In this document: in pieces, positions 33,681 to 35,625 of the stretch
How positions within the stretch are numbered: the first letter of the stretch is position 1
Layout: each line of letters starts with the position of its first letter
DNA from: Gammaproteobacteria bacterium
Lineage (GTDB): Bacteria; Pseudomonadota; Gammaproteobacteria; SZUA-229
Length of the DNA stretch: 35,625 bases
Assembly (NCBI GenBank): GCA_029881425.1
Contig: JAOUMO010000003.1
Coordinates: 1 to 35,625, forward strand
Direction of reading: 5' to 3'
Made by a program: the position numbers and the translations under genes
Notes under the pieces: generated by a model
What the model was told of the DNA's origin: nothing
Seen by the model: the letters and a program-made list of their open reading frames with translations, nothing else
Databases searched by the model: none

Positions 33681-34454
33681 ATGCGTAATATCAAAAAGGC
33701 GCTATTCATTGGCGCCTTTTTTTATGCCGGAACGATTAGCGCCAGCAATACCATCAGCTGCCCTGCGACACACATCAATGAACGCGCGCATGTCAGCAAG
33801 GTACACGATGGCGATACACTACGCCTGGATGATGGCCGCAAAGTACGCCTGATTGGCATAGACACACCGGAGCTGGCACGCAGGAACCAGGCCGAGCAAC
33901 CGCTGGCGGCCGAGGCGCGCACCGTACTCAAACAACTCGTCCAGGATGCAGGCGGCAACATTAAACTGCAATTCGGCGCAGAGCGTGCCGATAGATACCA
34001 GCGCACCCTGGCACATATCTACCTGCCCGATGGACGTAATGTACAGGCGATACTGATTGCTCGCGGACTGGCCACCGCCTACACCACACCACCCAATAGC
34101 CGCCTTGGCGCCTGCTATCGGGCACTGGAAGATCAGGCCATCGCCAGTCGAACCGGCATCTGGGCGTTAAAGGACTACCAGCTCAAGTCTGTCCCTGAGC
34201 TCACCCGCGACGATGACGGCTTCCGTCGCATCCAGGGCACAGTAACCCGGCAGTACACGGGCAAAAAAGGCGAGTGGCTCATTATTGATGACAAATTACG
34301 CATACACATTGCCCAGAAAGACATCATCCACTTTAAGGATATCAGGCTACCGGAACTCATCGGCAGACCTGTCCAGCTGCACGGCTGGTTACATCCTCGC
34401 AAGACAGATTTTTTCATGGCCCTGCGCCATCCCAGCGCTTTAATTATGAAATAA
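33681..34454 (+). CDS. Secreted thermonuclease-like (SNase) protein
   Basis: Signal peptide MRNIKKALFIGAFFYAGTISAS; VSKVHDGDTLRLDDGRKVRLIGIDTPELAR; AERADRYQRTLAHIYLPDGRNVQAILIARGLA. ORF track starts at TTG 33678. Confidence 0.9.
   Translation: MRNIKKALFIGAFFYAGTISASNTISCPATHINERAHVSKVHDGDTLRLDDGRKVRLIGIDTPELARRNQAEQPLAAEARTVLKQLVQDAGGNIKLQFGAERADRYQRTLAHIYLPDGRNVQAILIARGLATAYTTPPNSRLGACYRALEDQAIASRTGIWALKDYQLKSVPELTRDDDGFRRIQGTVTRQYTGKKGEWLIIDDKLRIHIAQKDIIHFKDIRLPELIGRPVQLHGWLHPRKTDFFMALRHPSALIMK
33693..33723 (+). terminator. Intrinsic terminator hairpin inside the 5' end of the SNase coding region
   Basis: AAAAAGGCGC-TATTCATTG-GCGCCTTTTT followed by TT; perfect 10-bp stem, 26 nt after the rpmE stop codon. 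Confidence 0.8.
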
Positions 34455-34515
34455 TCCGCGGCAAAGTGGTAATATACGCACCTTTCACGAACCCTGGCCG
34501 TAAGCAGCAACACCT

Positions 34516-35625
34516 ATGAACGAAAAAGACAAACTCGCCGCACTGGAATACCATCAGCACCCCAAACCTGGCAAAATCGCTACCGAGATTACCAAGTCCA
34601 CTAATACCCAACGTGACCTGTCTCTGGCCTATACACCGGGTGTTGCCGAGCCGGTTCTCGCCATAGCGGCCAATCCTGAAAATGCCTACAAATATACCGC
34701 CAAGGGTAATCTTGTCGGCGTCATTACCGATGGTAGCGCTGTACTCGGCCTTGGCAACATGGGTGCACTGGCGAGTAAACCGGTAATGGAAGGCAAGGCC
34801 GTTCTTTTCAAACGCTTTGCAGATATCGATGTCTTCGATATCGAAGTCAATGCAGACACACCACAGGACTTTATCGACACAGTGATGCGCATTGCGCCGA
34901 CCTTTGGTGGCATTAACCTGGAAGATATTACCGCGCCACGCTGCTTTGAAATTGAGCGCAAACTGGATGCCATGCTCGATATTCCTGTATTCCATGATGA
35001 TCAGCACGGCACGGCCATCATCATTGCCGCCGGCCTGAAAAATGCGATGGAGCTCCAGGGCAAAGATATAGAGACAGCACGTATCGTCTGCATGGGTGCC
35101 GGTGCTGCAGGTATCGCCTCAATGAAGCTACTCCTTGGCCTGGGCGCTAAGAAAAAGAATATGACCCTGCTGGATCGCAATGGTGTGATCCATATTGGCC
35201 GTAAGGACCTCAACCCCTACAAGGCCGAGTTCGCCAATTTCACCGACAAGCGTACCGCCATGGACGCGATGAAAGACGCCGATATTTTTATTGGCGTCTC
35301 TGGCCCCGACCTGATGACACCGGATATGCTCAGGGTGATGGCGCCTAAACCCATCGTATTTGCATTATCCAACCCTAACCCGGAAATCAAACCCGAACTG
35401 GCGCACGAGACTCGCGAAGACGTACTCATGGCAACAGGCCGCAGTGACTACCCCAACCAGGTCAATAATGTTCTGGGCTTCCCCTATATTTTCCGAGGTG
35501 CGCTGGATGCCGGTGCCACCAGCATCACCCAGGAAATGCATATTGCTGCGGTGAACGAAATCTGCGCGCTCACCCACGAGCCCGTTCCCCAGGAAGTACT
35601 CGATGCCTACGGCCTGGACCACCTC
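34516..35625 (+). CDS. maeB: NADP-dependent malic enzyme (MaeB-type), truncated at the window edge
   Basis: [83 protein letters not shown]; frame open to the end. Confidence 0.92.
   Translation, partial: MNEKDKLAALEYHQHPKPGKIATEITKSTNTQRDLSLAYTPGVAEPVLAIAANPENAYKYTAKGNLVGVITDGSAVLGLGNMGALASKPVMEGKAVLFKRFADIDVFDIEVNADTPQDFIDTVMRIAPTFGGINLEDITAPRCFEIERKLDAMLDIPVFHDDQHGTAIIIAAGLKNAMELQGKDIETARIVCMGAGAAGIASMKLLLGLGAKKKNMTLLDRNGVIHIGRKDLNPYKAEFANFTDKRTAMDAMKDADIFIGVSGPDLMTPDMLRVMAPKPIVFALSNPNPEIKPELAHETREDVLMATGRSDYPNQVNNVLGFPYIFRGALDAGATSITQEMHIAAVNEICALTHEPVPQEVLDAYGLDHL

Overview
Roughly 35.6 kb of a gammaproteobacterial-type chromosome, densely packed and mostly core genes. I found no rRNA, tRNA, CRISPR array, transposase, prophage or integrase. 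Recognisable genes include hemB-aroE, gor, ubiA, comF/bioB-bioF, hemN, a FetAB-type ABC operon, radC, coaBC-dut-algC-argB, trmH, pyrE, xthA, an AmpG-like MFS transporter, a double-PAS chemoreceptor, a DTW-domain protein, ppk2, hemW, rpmE, a thermonuclease and a 3'-truncated malic enzyme. No large undescribed system is evident. Several local signals deserve a second look: (1) a small membrane-anchored Rieske-like protein (31185-31604) that seems to have lost all four cluster ligands while keeping the disulfide cysteines; (2) a predicted four-gene operon joining a thioredoxin(CPHC)-CcdA/DsbD-like fusion to FetA, FetB and a MazG-like protein; (3) a canonical intrinsic terminator hairpin lying inside the signal-peptide codons of the thermonuclease gene after rpmE; (4) two intergenic copies of an inverted-repeat element built from 'ACGCAAAT/ACGCGAAT' words; (5) a neighbouring pair of paralogous WYFE/GPF micro-proteins. 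All calls come from reading the sequence and the supplied ORFs; no database search was run.
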